Origin: Ornithodoros turicata
Taxonomy: Eukaryota; Arthropoda; Arachnida; Ixodida; Argasidae
NCBI RefSeq assembly: GCF_037126465.1
Contig: NC_088201.1
Span: 225,872,016 to 225,936,015, forward strand
Length of the DNA: 64,000 nucleotides
Direction: 5' to 3'
In this document: positions 21,713 through 34,930 of the stretch, piece after piece
How the letters are laid out: each line of letters begins with the position of its first letter
How positions within the stretch are numbered: position 1 is the stretch's first letter
Made by a program: the position numbers and the translations under genes
The notes under the pieces: model-generated
What the model saw: only the letters and a program-made list of their open reading frames with translations
The model's database searches: none
Told to the model about the DNA's origin: nothing

Positions 21713-23215
21713 TCACATCTCCGACAAAATGAAGACCTTCAAGTGTTTTTTAAAAGCTGGGAAATTATTCATTTGTCTATATTGTAATGGGAGTGCGTTC
21801 CATAGCTTTGGACCTTTGTACCCCATTTTTTGTAGTCCAACGTTAGTCCTTTGTTGTGGCACTCTGAGATACATATCATCTCTTCTTAAACTGTAAGAGC
21901 AGGTAAAATACTCCAACTGAACCACGCAGGAAGTACGCTTTGAATAAACCGTACGGTGCATGAATAGTAGCACCTTGTATTTGAGTAACGTAAAAATGTC
22001 CATGACGGATAATACGGAGAATGCAAAGGAAATCGATTGTCCCGGTTCTATTCTCAGTATTACTCTCAAGGCGCGTTTCAGCAATACCAAAAGAGGTTGG
22101 AGAACACTCCGATAAGTTAAGCCATAGATTTCCAACGCATAGTGCAGGTGTGAATGAACTAGTGCATAATAAATTTTAAGAATAATATTAATAGGAAATA
22201 GTGACGCCACTTTCGAGAGCGCCTGAAGGCCTGCCAGCATTTTTCGTTTCACGGCATTTACATTGTGCTGCCATGTGAGGTGTTCATTTAGTGTCACCCC
22301 TAAAAACTTCACTGAGTGGACGCGAGAAAGTACATGGGAATCAAAGTGGACTTGTAGGTTTTCTAAATCTACTAACCTCTGAGCTGGGTGGGAGACCACA
22401 TAATTTGATTTAGTGAAATTAGGTACTAACCGGTTCAAGGACAACCATAGTGATAGTTTGGATAGCATTCTATTCGCTTCTCGATACAGAGTTTCTGGTG
22501 TATCTGCGTCAACGAATAGATTAGTGTCATCTGCGTAAAGGGTGCAGTCTGTTGATAGAAACTCAGGGAGATCATTTACGTATATCGAGAACAGAAGTGG
22601 GCCCAAGATCGACCCCTGAGGAACACCCATTGTGCACTCGACAAAACTTGACTGGACTTTTCCAATCGTGACATACTGTTTTCTACCTTTCAAATAGCTT
22701 CTGATTAATTGAAGTGGTAAACCTCTTATCTCATATCTTTCAAGTTTCTGTAACAAGATATCATGATTAATAAGGTCAAACGCCCGTGTTAAGTCCACAA
22801 AGATACCCATCGTTAATCTTTTTGAATCAATGCTTTCTCTAACCCTCTCAATTACATTGCCTAGGGCTAATTCTGTGGATCTACCCTTCCTAAATCCAAA
22901 TTGTGAGTCGGACAAAATATTATTATTTTCAAGATAAGATATCAGTCTGCGCGAGATTAGCGTTTCAACTATCTTTCTGAATACTGAAAGTACTGCCACG
23001 GGCCTATAGTTCAGAACAGAACGCCTGTCACCCTTCTTGTATATTGGTATTATTTTAGCTTTTTTCAGTTCTCTTGGAAAGATGCCTTGTTGGAAGATAT
23101 CGTTTATAATATCAGAGAGAACCCTGGAAAGATAGTGGCGAAATTCTTTTACAAGCGCAACTGATATTTTATCATAGCCTGTTGATTTTTTTGCATTTAA
23201 GGCTTATGATGACCG
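21713..23215 (-). pseudogene. LINE reverse transcriptase domain
   Basis: Reading from 23215 down, the domain order is IPIYKKGDRRSVLNYRPV, FGFRKGRSTE, VDLTRAFDLINH, GVPQGSILGPLLFSIYVND, and the catalytic YADD in TLYADDTNLF, followed by the thumb with VKFLGVTL. The only visible lesion is one extra A in a run of seven near 23195, which shifts the endonuclease frame out of the RT frame. Otherwise open to the stop at 21713. Jockey/CR1-group by motif; a sequencing error in the A run cannot be excluded. Confidence 0.85.
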
Positions 23216-24524
23216 CTTCAACTTCTGCCGCACAGGTTGGTTCAAGATAAAATGTCTTAGGGTACCTGTCAGGTAGCATCAGTTGGATGTCCCTTTGGGG
23301 AGGTATGTATTGTACTTCATCGCTAATGTTGGAGAAACAGCTGTTAAACATACTACAAATATGCACTGTATCGTTAACTGCGTTACCATCAGCATCTACC
23401 ACGGAGGAAATATCATTAACCTGAGCTGCCTGATTTAGTGCTGTATTAATCAGATTCCAAATTTTCTTTTGGTCGCCCTTACAATCAGCTACAGATCGAG
23501 AGAAGTATTCCTCTTTTGCTCTCTTGAGCACTTTTCCGAGCATATTATTATATTTTTTGTAGCGATCACACAAAACAAGATTTCCTGGGTTACATCGATG
23601 TTTCTTATACAAATTATTCTTATGTTTTATGGATCGTAATATAGCTGGGGTAAGCACGGTAAGCACGGGTAAGCACGGCTTCTTTATCGTACTTCGCTTA
23701 GAAACCAGTATCTGACGTGTGGACTTTGCGATAATAGTTTGCAAGATAGACATAAAAATTCTAAATTTCTCTTCCACATTGCTATCATTATGCATAGACC
23801 ACGCCTCCTCGGCCATATACCGCTCAACGAGCGAGAAATCAATATTAGATCGTTCAATAATTGGAGAATTAGTGTCGTCATATGATTTAATGGACATGTA
23901 GATGAGCTCGTGATCACTAATATCGCAGGCAGCTACGCCATGATTCAAATTATCTTCCTTCAAGTTCGTAAGGATATGATCTATCAGTGTGCCATTGAGT
24001 GTTCCAAATATTGTGGGTGTGTCTATTACCTGTTGAAACCCATAGTTACTACAAATCTCCTGGTATGCGGCCGTACTTGTATCATCATTCAGTAGGTCAA
24101 TGTTAAAGTCACCAAGTATAACTGCGTTATACCTTTGAGACCAGATATAGTACATGACCCTTTCAAGTTCACCCAGAAACTGTACAACTGATGTATGGGG
24201 TGACCTATACACACATCCAATCAAAAGTGGTCGTGATGCAAACATCGATGTCTGAACTCCACGATGTGAGAGCATATGCGAGCTACTTGGGATTTCAATA
24301 AAGATACTCTCACATAGCGGAATGTTAAACGATACATCCGCCCGACGAATATATGATACTTCGTTCTTTATGTATAGAGCAACACCTCCGTGGCCAGTAG
24401 CATAGCCCTGAATTGCATAAAATGAATCCCTTGAATCATTCAGCCACGTTTCACTTATGGCTATAAGTGATGTTTTGTTTTTCAAAATTTGAGAAACTAA
24501 CACATCCAGTTCTTCAAAATGCTT
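23172..24524 (-). pseudogene. LINE ORF2 endonuclease and linker, 3' of insertion
   Basis: Apurinic-type endonuclease motifs appear in order: ISETWL, GGVALYIKN, GCVYRSPH, VILGDFNIDLL, DHILTN and CDISDHELI. The start is displaced, because element A begins at 24525 and cuts the coding sequence inside the N-terminal SINKHFEEL segment. The first residues of the open frame therefore belong to element A, not to the LINE. Confidence 0.85.
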
Positions 24525-25687
24525 CCCTATTAGAAAAAACCATACAAGTGTCCGTTTGGCAGTCATACGGTATAACTGAACGGACTCCATACACTCTATG
24601 GACTGGTACGGACTCCGTACGCTGTATGGCATCCTATGGCAGTCCGTACACTGAATGGCCTCCTATGGCAGTCCGTACACTGTATGGCCTCCTATGGAGT
24701 CCATAGCCTGTATGGCCCCCGACCTTGCTGTATGGCATGGGTATGTGTGGCAGTCCGCAAGATGATGGGATGAGATGTGAGTGTTTGCTGAACGTAACAC
24801 CAGCACAAAATGAACAACCCTAGTGCATGTCAATTTGACAAAATTTATTGTCTTACAGCCTTTTTAGGAAGTCAGCCAAGTAGCCGTTAATTGGATCAAT
24901 TCACTCAGTCAGACTTCTGCCTTTGCGGCTGGGCTTCGTGGCAGTGTACTCCTGAAAGCAACCTAAAATAAGAAAATGAGCATGCGTTAGTATCAAATAC
25001 CACGCTACCATATGCTCTGTGGAAGCATATTCTACAAAAATAAGGAACTTCTTAACATGATGGAAATTGATGTTCTGAAGCTCGAACACAGATTAAACGA
25101 AAACACACTAAGCTTCAAGTGTCTAAAAAATACAGAAGGAGGAAGTCACTGAAAAAGCCAGTTGTAAGACTCTAACCCACATTTCCTGGTCCAAGACTGC
25201 AATTGAGCTAAGCTGTCCCACTTTGTGAGACAGCTCGTGGTGACCAGCACCATGGGGGCAAGTAATTTGATTGGTCAACGAGGCAGCTCTTGACGCAAGT
25301 AATACTGTTTGCTGTTCATTTGACAATGTTAACACCATATGCTACAGCTGAGCTCAGAAACCCATTTTATCTGTACAAAAAAAAAAAAAAGTTTAAATGA
25401 GGAGTGTTCACTGGCTTTCTTTCAAAAATGTTAAATTGTGCTTGCATCTGCATCAGCATTGTACATAACAGCTTAGAGGACAAAGACTGGTGCGAAGCAG
25501 CTTTACTATATAGCGTAAAGCTTCCTCTCAAACGAACGGGATGATAGAGCTTTCTCAAACACAGGCTTTTTGTTTAAGAACATCCCCCACAGCCACACAA
25601 ACAGATAATAGGGATCATCTCAGGGTTTTCTTTAAAGGAGTGCTGAGGTGCAAACAAATAGCTCCTGCTGAGGAACCATGAGCATAG

Positions 25688-26020
25688 GTGACGCAGAGAG
25701 CAAGCGAGAGAGCTCTGTTCTGCGCCCCTTTGAAAAATTATTCGCCTCGTGAAGAGAGTGCATCGCAGAACGAGAGGAAGTCGGGATGTATGTTACTCCT
25801 TCACGAGACCAGTGATGTACTGCAGAACTGCTCAAGCAGTTATAAGCAGACCGTGATGTGTGAAGAAAAAAACTAAGAAACAAGGTATGGCGCCTTCACC
25901 GTGTCATAAAAGCATCGTGTTCGTTGTCTGCAACTGCTCTCTCCAACTATTTTTTTTTTTTATAAATTCAACTGCGCAGCTATAACGCAGAGAAGAGTGA
26001 AAATATTTTGCATGGTGGCG
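25688..26020 (-). repeat. Dispersed repeat, copy 2 of 2
   Basis: Inverted relative of 13985-14340, lying inside element A (24525-30095). Confidence 0.6.
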
Positions 26021-26289
26021 CCTGATGGACAGCTTGACAGGTGAGGCAAGAATTCGAGTGATGTTAAATGTCACCACGTTGCTCCTTAACAAGTGGATAC
26101 TGTTGTCAAAATAGAAAAATTGCTCAATGTTCTGGCAGAATAAATACACATACTCGTGACAGTAGCAACTGCTGGCGCCGCTTTGCAGTCATGATCTGAC
26201 CGTGGAGCTCCCTAGGTGACCGCACTGTTCTTGCCACTTCTCGCTGCAAAATTTTTCAAACCAGCCTGATACAGGTACCGGCAGGCTTC

Positions 26290-27265
26290 ACATACACTGC
26301 AATAAATATACTATACCGTGGCATGAACAATGAAATCTACAACTCAGACATTGGGCTACTGCCATTGGAGAACTGCACTACACTGATATCTTGTCAGCTA
26401 TGTGGAAGTAAACAGCTCTTGAACACATGGAATAAGAAGCTCGTGTAATGCATGTTGTACACTGCAGCAGTGGGAGCCTGACAAAAGAGCAGCAGGGTAG
26501 TTGGCATGGTTGGGACAACAACTTATAAAATGGAACAAAAGCTGTAGGCCATATTCGTCATTGTACTTATTCACGATAAGTAATGTGATGAAGACACAGC
26601 TACAGTAGCCGCCAATGTGCCAAACCGAAACTTTTTCGTTCAAGATTTTGTACGAATACTAGAAAGACAGCTCTGGAATAAAAGATGGCGGTTCATATTG
26701 GTCCAGCGCTAATTGTGTTGTAGGCACTATCAACAGCATTGTCTGTAAACTGTTTTCGGATTGTTGTGTTCGTTTTGGTTGTGCCAATAGGCACATGGCA
26801 ATCTGAAAACAGTTTACAGAGAATGCTGTTGATAGGGCCTATAATGACATTAGCACTGAACAGATATGAACCAGTATCTTTTATTCCAGAGCCGTTTTTC
26901 TAGCACTGGCATAAAATCTTGAACGAAAAAGGTTTGGTTTGGCACGTTGGCTGCTAGTGGAATGCTGTGCCTTTATCAGACTGCCCATGATGAATAAGTA
27001 TACTGACCAACATGCCTTACAACTTTTGGTCCGTTCTATAAGTTCAGTCTTAAGCATGCCAACTACGCTGCACCGCTGCTCTTTTGTCAGGCTCCCACTG
27101 CTCCAGTGTAGAACATGCATTTCACAAGCTTCGTATTCTATATATCTAAGTGTTGTTTACTTGCACAAAGCAAACGAGATCTCAGTATGATGCACCTCTC
27201 CAATTGGTTGTACAGCAATGCCTGAGTTGTAAATTTCCTTGTTCATGCCACAGTATTTGTCGTGT
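26290..27265. repeat. Large imperfect palindrome inside element A
   Basis: Arms of about 465 bp (26290-26755 and 26800-27265) are inverted copies, roughly 80 percent alike by eye, joined by a 45-bp spacer. Landmarks are TCTGTAAACTGTTTTCGGAT with its inverse at the centre and ATACYGTGGCATGAACAA with its inverse outside. Likely a foldback element within element A. Confidence 0.75.
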
Positions 27266-30095
27266 GGTATCAGCAGCTAACGTAACTAGCAGTAACTAAC
27301 GTAAGCAGTAGATGCATTTATGAACATGGACTTTGCTCCATAGTAACATCCTACAAAAAAAGAAAAAACAGAACATTGACAAATGCAGACTGGGAGTAAT
27401 AAAATTAACAGAGATCCATGCTTTGACTTCATGCATTTTAAACTCACACTGTCATGCTTGTCTGTGTACACGTGAGAAGTAGTGAGAAATAAAATGCCAT
27501 TCACACCGTTTCCCAACGAAATAAAAAGTATGAAAGCGTAGTCCTACCACAGAGCTGCATCCATGTCATGAGCATAAAAAATCTGTGGCACTTGCTTGTG
27601 GACATCACACTGTCTTGATAAGGTACGTTTTCTGGAAAACAGCATTTGACAGATGAAAGGCACAATCAGAGGTGTCTGTCGTACAAAGCATGGCATGCAT
27701 GTAACTAATATAGTGTGGAAACACTACAAGTACACCATACTATGTTCATGTTCATATATGTCAGAATATTATTTGTGAGTTATAGAACTGATTTTAAAAC
27801 AAAATTTTGTAGGAAAAGAAAGATGGCTTCAGTACGCAAGCATGCAGTGGGTGAGCAAGCCACGCCGTGTTGTCCACGCCTGTAGACTACCTCAGCTCAT
27901 TCTCATTACGTTGATTGCACATGTGACTTATTGTGGTCAACAGCCGGCCCACTCTACTTTTCTGAAAATTTAATCATGAATTACTAACATATCCATTTGA
28001 CTTTGTTTATGAGGAATTCACCTGTGTTATTTTATCTAAGCGTTGCGAAAGACAAAAGCAATGGTTTGACAAGATAACACGGGATTGTTTTAAAAAGTGA
28101 ATGTGTTACGATTTCGGGGCCAACTATACTATATGTCTACAACACAGGGCACTTGTATTTGCAACGACATAGAAACACACATTCAAGTACGTGCATCTCA
28201 AACATATGATGATCTAAACGACGAGATGTAGCCGAGACACACCCGAACAGAAACATCTAAGCTTCCAACCCATCCGCGCACAACCAAGTCGCACATGACA
28301 AACCACAGAACCCCACCTAGCAATCCTCAATAGCACGCGCTTTTGTATGTGCAATGACGATTATGTAACACATTTCAACGCTTATTCCAAAGCTAATCAG
28401 CCGGGTCCCGATACCTAAACAACTGTTGCTAACTCTAGCGAATCTCACTCTCCTCTCGTGATCAAGTTTCGTTCCTTTGTTTGAACGGATCGCAAAGGAT
28501 TTTCGAACTTCACGCATGCACTTTGCAATCACAGATAGCATTCCGTATCACTTCATTATCACATCACAACAAATATTTATATGTTTACCTTTCATTATCG
28601 GCACCATGGCGGGACAACAGTCCATCGTTTCTTCGCCAGCAGGCATAAACAGCCGTTGAGCTAAAATCGTCCACCGATCCTTCATGAAAGTGCAACTCCT
28701 TGACACTGTAGTAACTACCTCCACTTTGTCCGCATATATCACGAGTTCATACACTGAACGCAGATTAAAATACGTTGTGCAACCAAGAAAGGTTTTGCTG
28801 AAAAAGGAAATTGATCACACAGAAACAACGTGCTTCGCCTACGTCCGCCATAACCACCCAAAGCCAAAAACACAGCGACACGTAGCCCCCTAGGCAAAGT
28901 GCATCTAGCAACAGGTAATTTTTAAATATTATTTCTTACCGACTTTTGGCTTTGCGCAAAGGATTAACCGGATTAACCATCATTTTTCTCAAACTAAATA
29001 ACAGTGCCCCATAACATTAATCAGAGTGCCATACGTTGACGACCATCGCCATTCTTAGACGGCAGTTTGTCTGTTTCGGTTTCTGTTCTATTGTTGCATT
29101 TTCGTGTTATGAAAACACCGTTCCACGGAAAGTATTACGCCAATTATGTGCGTGTATTTGTGTTTGTGATTATAGAACGCTCACTTCAAGGCATTGAGAA
29201 TGATGTCAAATCACGAAAAGGATAACTCATGATATCTCCAGAAAATCGCCACGAGCGGCACCCAACGATATATGAACAAAGGACCAGCATAGCCTATGTG
29301 TTACTTCAATATTGTTTTGCCTATTTTTACACCCCTATCATGCGTCAACAAGTAAATATTGAATCATTTTATTCATGCATATCAACGTATCCCATCTGCC
29401 CTTTACGGTAAATTAATCAAACATATATATGTTATTGAGTATAGCACTAGGCGAAATTCAATGATTGTTCCAAAGCCAGCCGGGTTCTGTTTCCTTAATT
29501 CCTGTTGCTAGCACCAGCGTATCTTTTTCTCCTCGAATGACAACAACTTTATATTATTATTATTATGTTATGTAAACAGTGCAAACAGCTTGATTGTGTG
29601 TCGTAAGCTAAAAAAGCAACGTAAACAAATCCGCTTTAACAGAGTGCAGTTTGGAAAAATCTCTATGATAGTGGTGAAAGCGTTGCGGCATGCGCAAAGC
29701 AGCAACCATGTCACGGTGATGCGCACACAGCGCATTTTACATCTAGTCGTCCTTCGGCTAAATATGATTTCTATGCCTGCCAAGAGATTCCGTACACACA
29801 GAAGTTTGCTGTATGGACACCTGTACGGCCGTCACAGAAGTCCGCAAACTCGCTCTACGGACTTTGAACGGCTGCCATAGAGTTCCGTACACACTCTTTA
29901 TGGAACCCGTACGGCCACCATAGAAGTCCGCACATGCCATATGGATTCCATTGGTGCACCGTAGCAGTCCGTACGCGTAGCGTTTGAGGACCATATAATT
30001 CCATAGCGTTCCATACCATTTCCATTCAAAGTCGTAAGAGTCCACACAAGTCCATACATAATCTATATGGACTTTTATGGTTTTTTCCAACAGGG

Positions 30096-30470
30096 TTATT
30101 TATGCTTCTTATATTCAAATGAATAGCAGATAATCTTGTGTTGACAACTTCAGCTAAGTCATCCAGCAAAATACAGTTCATTTAAGTCAGTTACAATAAA
30201 AATCAAATCAAAACGATAACAAAAAAAAATAGTACAAAGAATACAGAGAAAATGCAACTAAGCAGCCCAATCTACAGCACTGCAAGGTCATCCGTGTGAG
30301 CTACTCGATGGGTTTTTCCACCTTCGTGCTGTTTAATAAAGATCCTGCCATTTCTGACCCAGACATATGCAAACTGCTTTTCAAACTTAGACAAAAGGGG
30401 CAAAAGGGAAAATGGATTATATACGTCTGAGGCATGGACACAGTTGTCAAGAATCGTTCCACTAGCGTTC
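30096..30470 (-). pseudogene. LINE 5' part: ORF1 end and ORF2 start
   Basis: ORF2 opens with MNCILLDDLAE and runs to HLNIRSIN, directly continued by KHFEEL on the far side of element A. Upstream, across an A-rich gap, FAYVWVRNGRIFIKQ and then a stop look like the C-terminus of a jockey-type ORF1 protein. Confidence 0.7.
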
Positions 30471-30763
30471 CAGTAGCCGCGCTAATTAACGCTAGTATAT
30501 GTCTGGAATTCGTTCTACCATGTATGTAGCTATGACCTAGAAATTTTCTACGGCAAACCTCTACAATGCGTCAGAACTTAAACTTTAAGCGAGCTATGAT
30601 GTAGACAAGAATGAGCCAAAACGTCCAAGATTAGACCAAGTTTACAATTCTGTATTACTTAATGGAACCGAAATATGTACACTCAGACCTTATCTATATG
30701 ATAATGTTCTCATCATTCGGTCTGCTTTACATTTAGCCTAGATACTTATTCTCCTCTCCATAT

Positions 30764-30793
30764 TGCCACGAATCATCATCGCGAAACTTCCAG
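30764..30793 (+). repeat. 5' LTR, first 30 bp
   Basis: Identical to 43121-43150. It ends in the CAG that is duplicated by the PIF insertion. Confidence 0.9.
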
Positions 30794-31002
30794 GGGCGCG
30801 TTGCTGGCGAGCTCAGGGTGTCGGCATTCGGCAGTGTTTCTATGACAATGTGCCTATGACGTGACCTATTTCGACACTTGCACTCGAAATGCTGTTGCTG
30901 GCCATGTCGTTGCCGTCATGCCGACGCGAGGAAGTCGGCACGGAATGACGATAGCTTAGTGACGGTAAATCTCTCGTCATTCACACAAGCATCGGCATCA
31001 AC

Positions 31003-34000
31003 ATGGCGGATATCTACTTGTTCCTCGCTGATGCTGGCGTATGCGAAGGTGAAAGGGCACGCGTCTTTCGCAGACACCGTGACGCCTTTACAGCGCTAGA
31101 CGAGGAGCAGTTTATTGCCAAGTTCCGCCTCTGCAAGGACGCAGCCAGAGAGGTTTGCGACGCTGTCGCAGGGGATCTGCAAAGACGTATGTACTCTCAT
31201 GTTCACTTTAGAATTGGAAGCAACGTATGATCTCTCATCGTACGTCCCGTTTACGAGATATAGCATTGTTTGAAACAGGGTTTTCTGCAGGGCTTCTTAA
31301 TACCGTTCGTATCGCGTCTGCATCGTACAGTGTGAAGTGTGAGTCGTACATCGTGTGTACATCGGCTGTGCACGCTTAGAACCCATGCTCTGAACATCCC
31401 CTTAGTTCAATGTTTGTAAACAGCGTAACTGGATATTATAATCTCACAACGAAAGACCTCAACTTTGGTAGCGTAAACGAAGGAACAAACCGGCTCGAAT
31501 AACTATTTATTTATGTGTACGAGTTGAAACCAGTGATGTAATACAAGCGTATGTGATCATACTTTAATAGTAAAATGTAATGACCAGACTTCAATTGTAT
31601 TGTACTATTTCACTAACTTCATTGGCTGAGCTCTGTTATGGGGAGAAGGAATGGGAAAAGAAAATGAAGTGCCTGTCGGTCAGCTGCTGTTTCACGGTTT
31701 CAGGGAAGCTCTCTGTAGCCCCCATACCAGGGATTTCCCTACAACCCCCCAGGGGGGGTGTACACCCTCCCTGGATTTTTGCAACCCCCCCCTGAAATTG
31801 CTCAGGTGACCCCACCCAGCTCGACCATGTAGTGAGTCCGGCGCAGCGAATTACAACCTGTACTGTCAAGCTTGGGCTGTATGACCACAGTCATGCAGAT
31901 GATCGTACCATGCATTTGTCCAAAATCATTTGAAAGTAACTGTCAAATACATACATTGCGCACATATACGAGCAAAAATGCGTGCGGGCACGCACACTCA
32001 ATGTGGATCATCAAGAACCATTTGCGCCCAACTCAGTCAAGCGAGCTGTTCTGCTTTTTTTTCGTCTAAAGTTTCCTCCGTTGGTTGCTAGGTTCTCATT
32101 GAGTTCGTGAGACAGGGTGCTAGTCTTTTTCCTTTGTCGGTCATGCGATTATGCATTATGTTAAAATTCCCTTCATAATGAATCTGTATTCTAATGTACT
32201 GTGTTCTAACGTAATAACATGTACAAATAAAACGGGAAAGTTGTGCAGATGTCACTATTGTGCCACAATTCCTTCTGTGTCTAAGAAAACTTCTGCAAGT
32301 GGAATTTTCACCAAGCATACCCCCCCCCCCCCCCCCCCTTGAAAGGTCGGCACCCCCCCAGCAGTGAATTTCTGGGGAAATCACTGCCCCATACTTACCT
32401 CTCGGATTCATTTATAAACAGAGTTCCTTTGAGTGAACGTTTCACTCTGCTTCACGCCTCTTGGATTTCCTATCTTGTTTTGCAGAGGTCGGTTTGCCCG
32501 ATTGAATCAGACTTTTGCAATGGGCGAGCTTGTTTTCTCAGTTATGGTCTCAGTACGGTTAATAACTCTGTGTTACACAGATATAGTACGCAGGCCTAAA
32601 GTACATACACCTATAGGCTATACCCCTATGTGTGTGCACTTACGGAAATATTATGTCCATTTACAGCACAGCAATGGCGCAGCACCACTCTAGCAGTTGC
32701 GCAAAGGGTGCTTATGGCACTTAGATTTTACGCAACTGGTGCGTTTCTTAGCAACATCGCAGAGGAGGAAGACTTCCTTACGAGCAAGCGACCAGTGTCG
32801 GAGTCCATTCATGATGTCAGCACTGCAATCATCCGTAACCTTGCCCCGCGATACCTGAAGTTTCCCATGTCACCCGAGGAAAAGTTGAGGGTAAAACGAG
32901 GCTTTTACGAGATTGCAGGTCTGCCTGGCTGCCTTGGTACGTCAACGTGACTTTACAGCATAATGTTGTATTCTAAAACATGTAAAACTTATGCTTACCG
33001 ACCACATTCTAACTTTTCAGGCGCAATTGATGGGACAGCGATTTCAATAATGGCTCCAAGCGGGACAGACCAACGTTTTGTGGATGGTAACTATTACTGT
33101 CACAAGGGATACCATGCCATCAACGTGCTTGGGGTAAGGTAGATTTCATATACGATAGCTTAGCATACATATTCCTCTTTTATATCCATAACATTTTAAC
33201 AGGTGTCGGACGCTACTCGCCGCATCCTTTACCTAAATGCATGCTACCCAGGGAGCTGCCACGATTCAGCTATATGGAGTTTGTGTGACCTCCGTCGCCA
33301 GGCTCCTCAACTGTTTGCAGATGGCGAATGGCTTTTAGGCAAGTATACATTCCACTCCTCCGAGAGAAGAAACAGTAAAGCAAAATATTTCCACATTTGT
33401 TTGCGTGGTAAGCAGTTATCTGCGCAAGACTGTGTACTGAAAAAAAGAAAAACACCTTCAGCAGAAAGCTGCTCACTATGCTGCTAGTAAACTAGTGCTT
33501 GCTTCAGAAGCGCAAGTGCTAGTGGTTAGATTGTACTAGCCACGTAATCAGGTTTCATTCATCGGGAGTAGCAAGCCCATAGGTCTGGGCTTTCCCATCA
33601 TGCCATCACCTTTCCCCGTCATCGAACAAAGAAATCTGTGTCCCACCCTGATGTAACGTGATCCGACAAGTGATTGTGTCGGGAGTGTACAAATATGACT
33701 ATAATCACATATAATGCATGTCTATAATCACTGTTCTACCTACCCTTCCGACATGTAACGTTTTAGAAAATGTTTATCTGTGGTTAATAATTGATACAAG
33801 CAACTTATGTATTTACAATAGCATAGTTATATGTCATTCAACATTGTCAATCAATGGTGTTGCATCATAGCTGTGCAACACCATTGCACAACTATGGTGT
33901 TTTCTGGGCAGCATGTGTACAGAAGTCAGTGCTAGAAATTTTCACTCACTCATGCTCACTACGTTCTCAGTTCATTTGCACATCTGCTCACAAAAAAGAG

Positions 34001-34821
34001 GGCCGATAAAATAAAGGGGAGCATGAGTAACAGATTATTCATTAGAAGGCCTTTCAGAAAATTAGGGGAAATGACCTAATTCAAACGAAATTGGGGTTTC
34101 AATTTATGAGAGTTTGCTATGCCGAAAGAGAAAATAGAATTGCATTTTAAGAGACATTACGAGAAGTGATGTTAATGTTTATTGAAATTTAGATGTATCC
34201 AAAATGCTGTACACAGGTGAAATGTATGTCTTGGATGCCCTCGCACATATGACAAATCTAGGATGATAACTAAAATATGGTGTGCACACAATGTGTTTGT
34301 CACGAAGCAAGAAATATTGAAAGTACACTATATACATATATACACTATATACACATGTTGCCATGCAGCTGTATGATCACATAGGACGTGTCTTCAGTTT
34401 TCTGCTCTTTATTTTCCCTCAGGTGACCTCGGCTATCCTCTTGAGCCCTGGCTCATGACCCCAGTTCGCAGCCCTGCAACGAGTAGCGAGGAAGCATACA
34501 ATGAAGCCCATCGTAAAACAAGGGTCCGAGTTGAGCAAACATTTGGTGTTCTGAAAATAAATGAGGTTCAGATGCCTGCAGCGATACAGGACACTACACT
34601 TCTCACCGGATCGGGCCTCCAACATAATAACAGCATGTGGAATTCTGCACAACATGTGCCACAAATACAACACTCCTGAGCCAGCATATGAGGAAGAACC
34701 AGAGAACTATGAGGATAACAGTGCAGGAGCGTTGGATATAGACATCGACGAAGTCGATGATTTATCTGTTGTAACCAGGGGACTGTCTAGAAGGAGCCAG
34801 ATAATAAGGCAATATTTCTGA
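31003..34821 (+). pseudogene. PIF/Harbinger DDE transposase, five exons, frameshifted
   Basis: The exons are 31003-31186, 32667-32936, 33021-33133, 33203-33338 and 34423-34821. Splice phases join cleanly; intron 4 has a GC donor (GCAAGT at 33339). It starts MADIYLFLADAG. The catalytic residues are D in GAIDGTAI, D in PGSCHDSAIW and E in [21 protein letters not shown] is another family hallmark. Just after GVLK, a 4-bp insertion (ATAA, about 34556-34560) shifts the frame. The conserved RFRCLQ and [12 protein letters not shown] lie in the +1 frame to the stop at 34819. Length without the lesion is about 365 aa, near the HARBI1 size. It needs the Myb-like partner for nuclear import and DNA binding. 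The copy is probably inactive unless the shift is an assembly error. Confidence 0.9.
31728..32386. mobile_element. 659-bp hAT-type MITE in transposase intron 1
   Basis: The ends are CAGGGATTTCCC and, inverted, CAGTGATTTCCCC. The perfect 8-bp duplication is CCCCATAC (31720-31727 and 32387-32394). Runs of C and G lie near both ends, including 18 C at about 32321-32338. Non-coding. Confidence 0.85.
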
Positions 34822-34930
34822 TGCTTTACAATTTCTTCCATTTTCAGTGCTGTTAAAATATTCAGTATTGTAAATATGCTGGTAATTTCACCTTTGTAAG
34901 TAGCTTCTGGAGTAACTAGGCCTGCAAGTA

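Larger units (their letters stand above)
24525..30095. mobile_element. Element A: 5.6-kb non-coding CCC-ended transposon in the LINE
   Basis: The ends read CCCTATTAGAAAAAACCATA and, inverted, CCCTGTTGGAAAAAACCATA. TT flanks both sides (24523-24524, 30096-30097). Removing the element and one TT restores the LINE frame exactly. Both ends carry several hundred bases of short repeats around CAGTCCGTAC and TGTATGGC (24540-24760, 29780-30060). No transposase is encoded, so it is non-autonomous. It contains another dispersed repeat and a 975-bp palindrome. 24760-25640 and 27265-29780 show no gene. Confidence 0.8.
21343..30470 (-). mobile_element. Jockey-like LINE split by element A
   Basis: A minus-strand LINE occupies 21343-24524 and 30096 to about 30470, about 3.6 kb without the insertion. 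It has an ORF1 C-terminus (FAYVWVRNGRIFIKQHEG, near 30330-30390), then ORF2 from about 30170 with endonuclease and reverse transcriptase. The 3' end is a (TTTGA)n tail at 21343-21362. The 5' end is not defined. Confidence 0.8.

Noticed and set aside
28370..29545. Weak similarity between 28370-28470 and 29455-29545
   Set aside because: Only short matching words; could be an old duplication inside element A but not firmly supported.
32321..32338. 18-C run as an i-motif or G-quadruplex signal
   Set aside because: It lies at the edge of a hAT-type MITE and is more simply slippage; no further support.
33841..33900. Short inverted repeat around GGTGTTGCA
   Set aside because: Too short and isolated to call an element.
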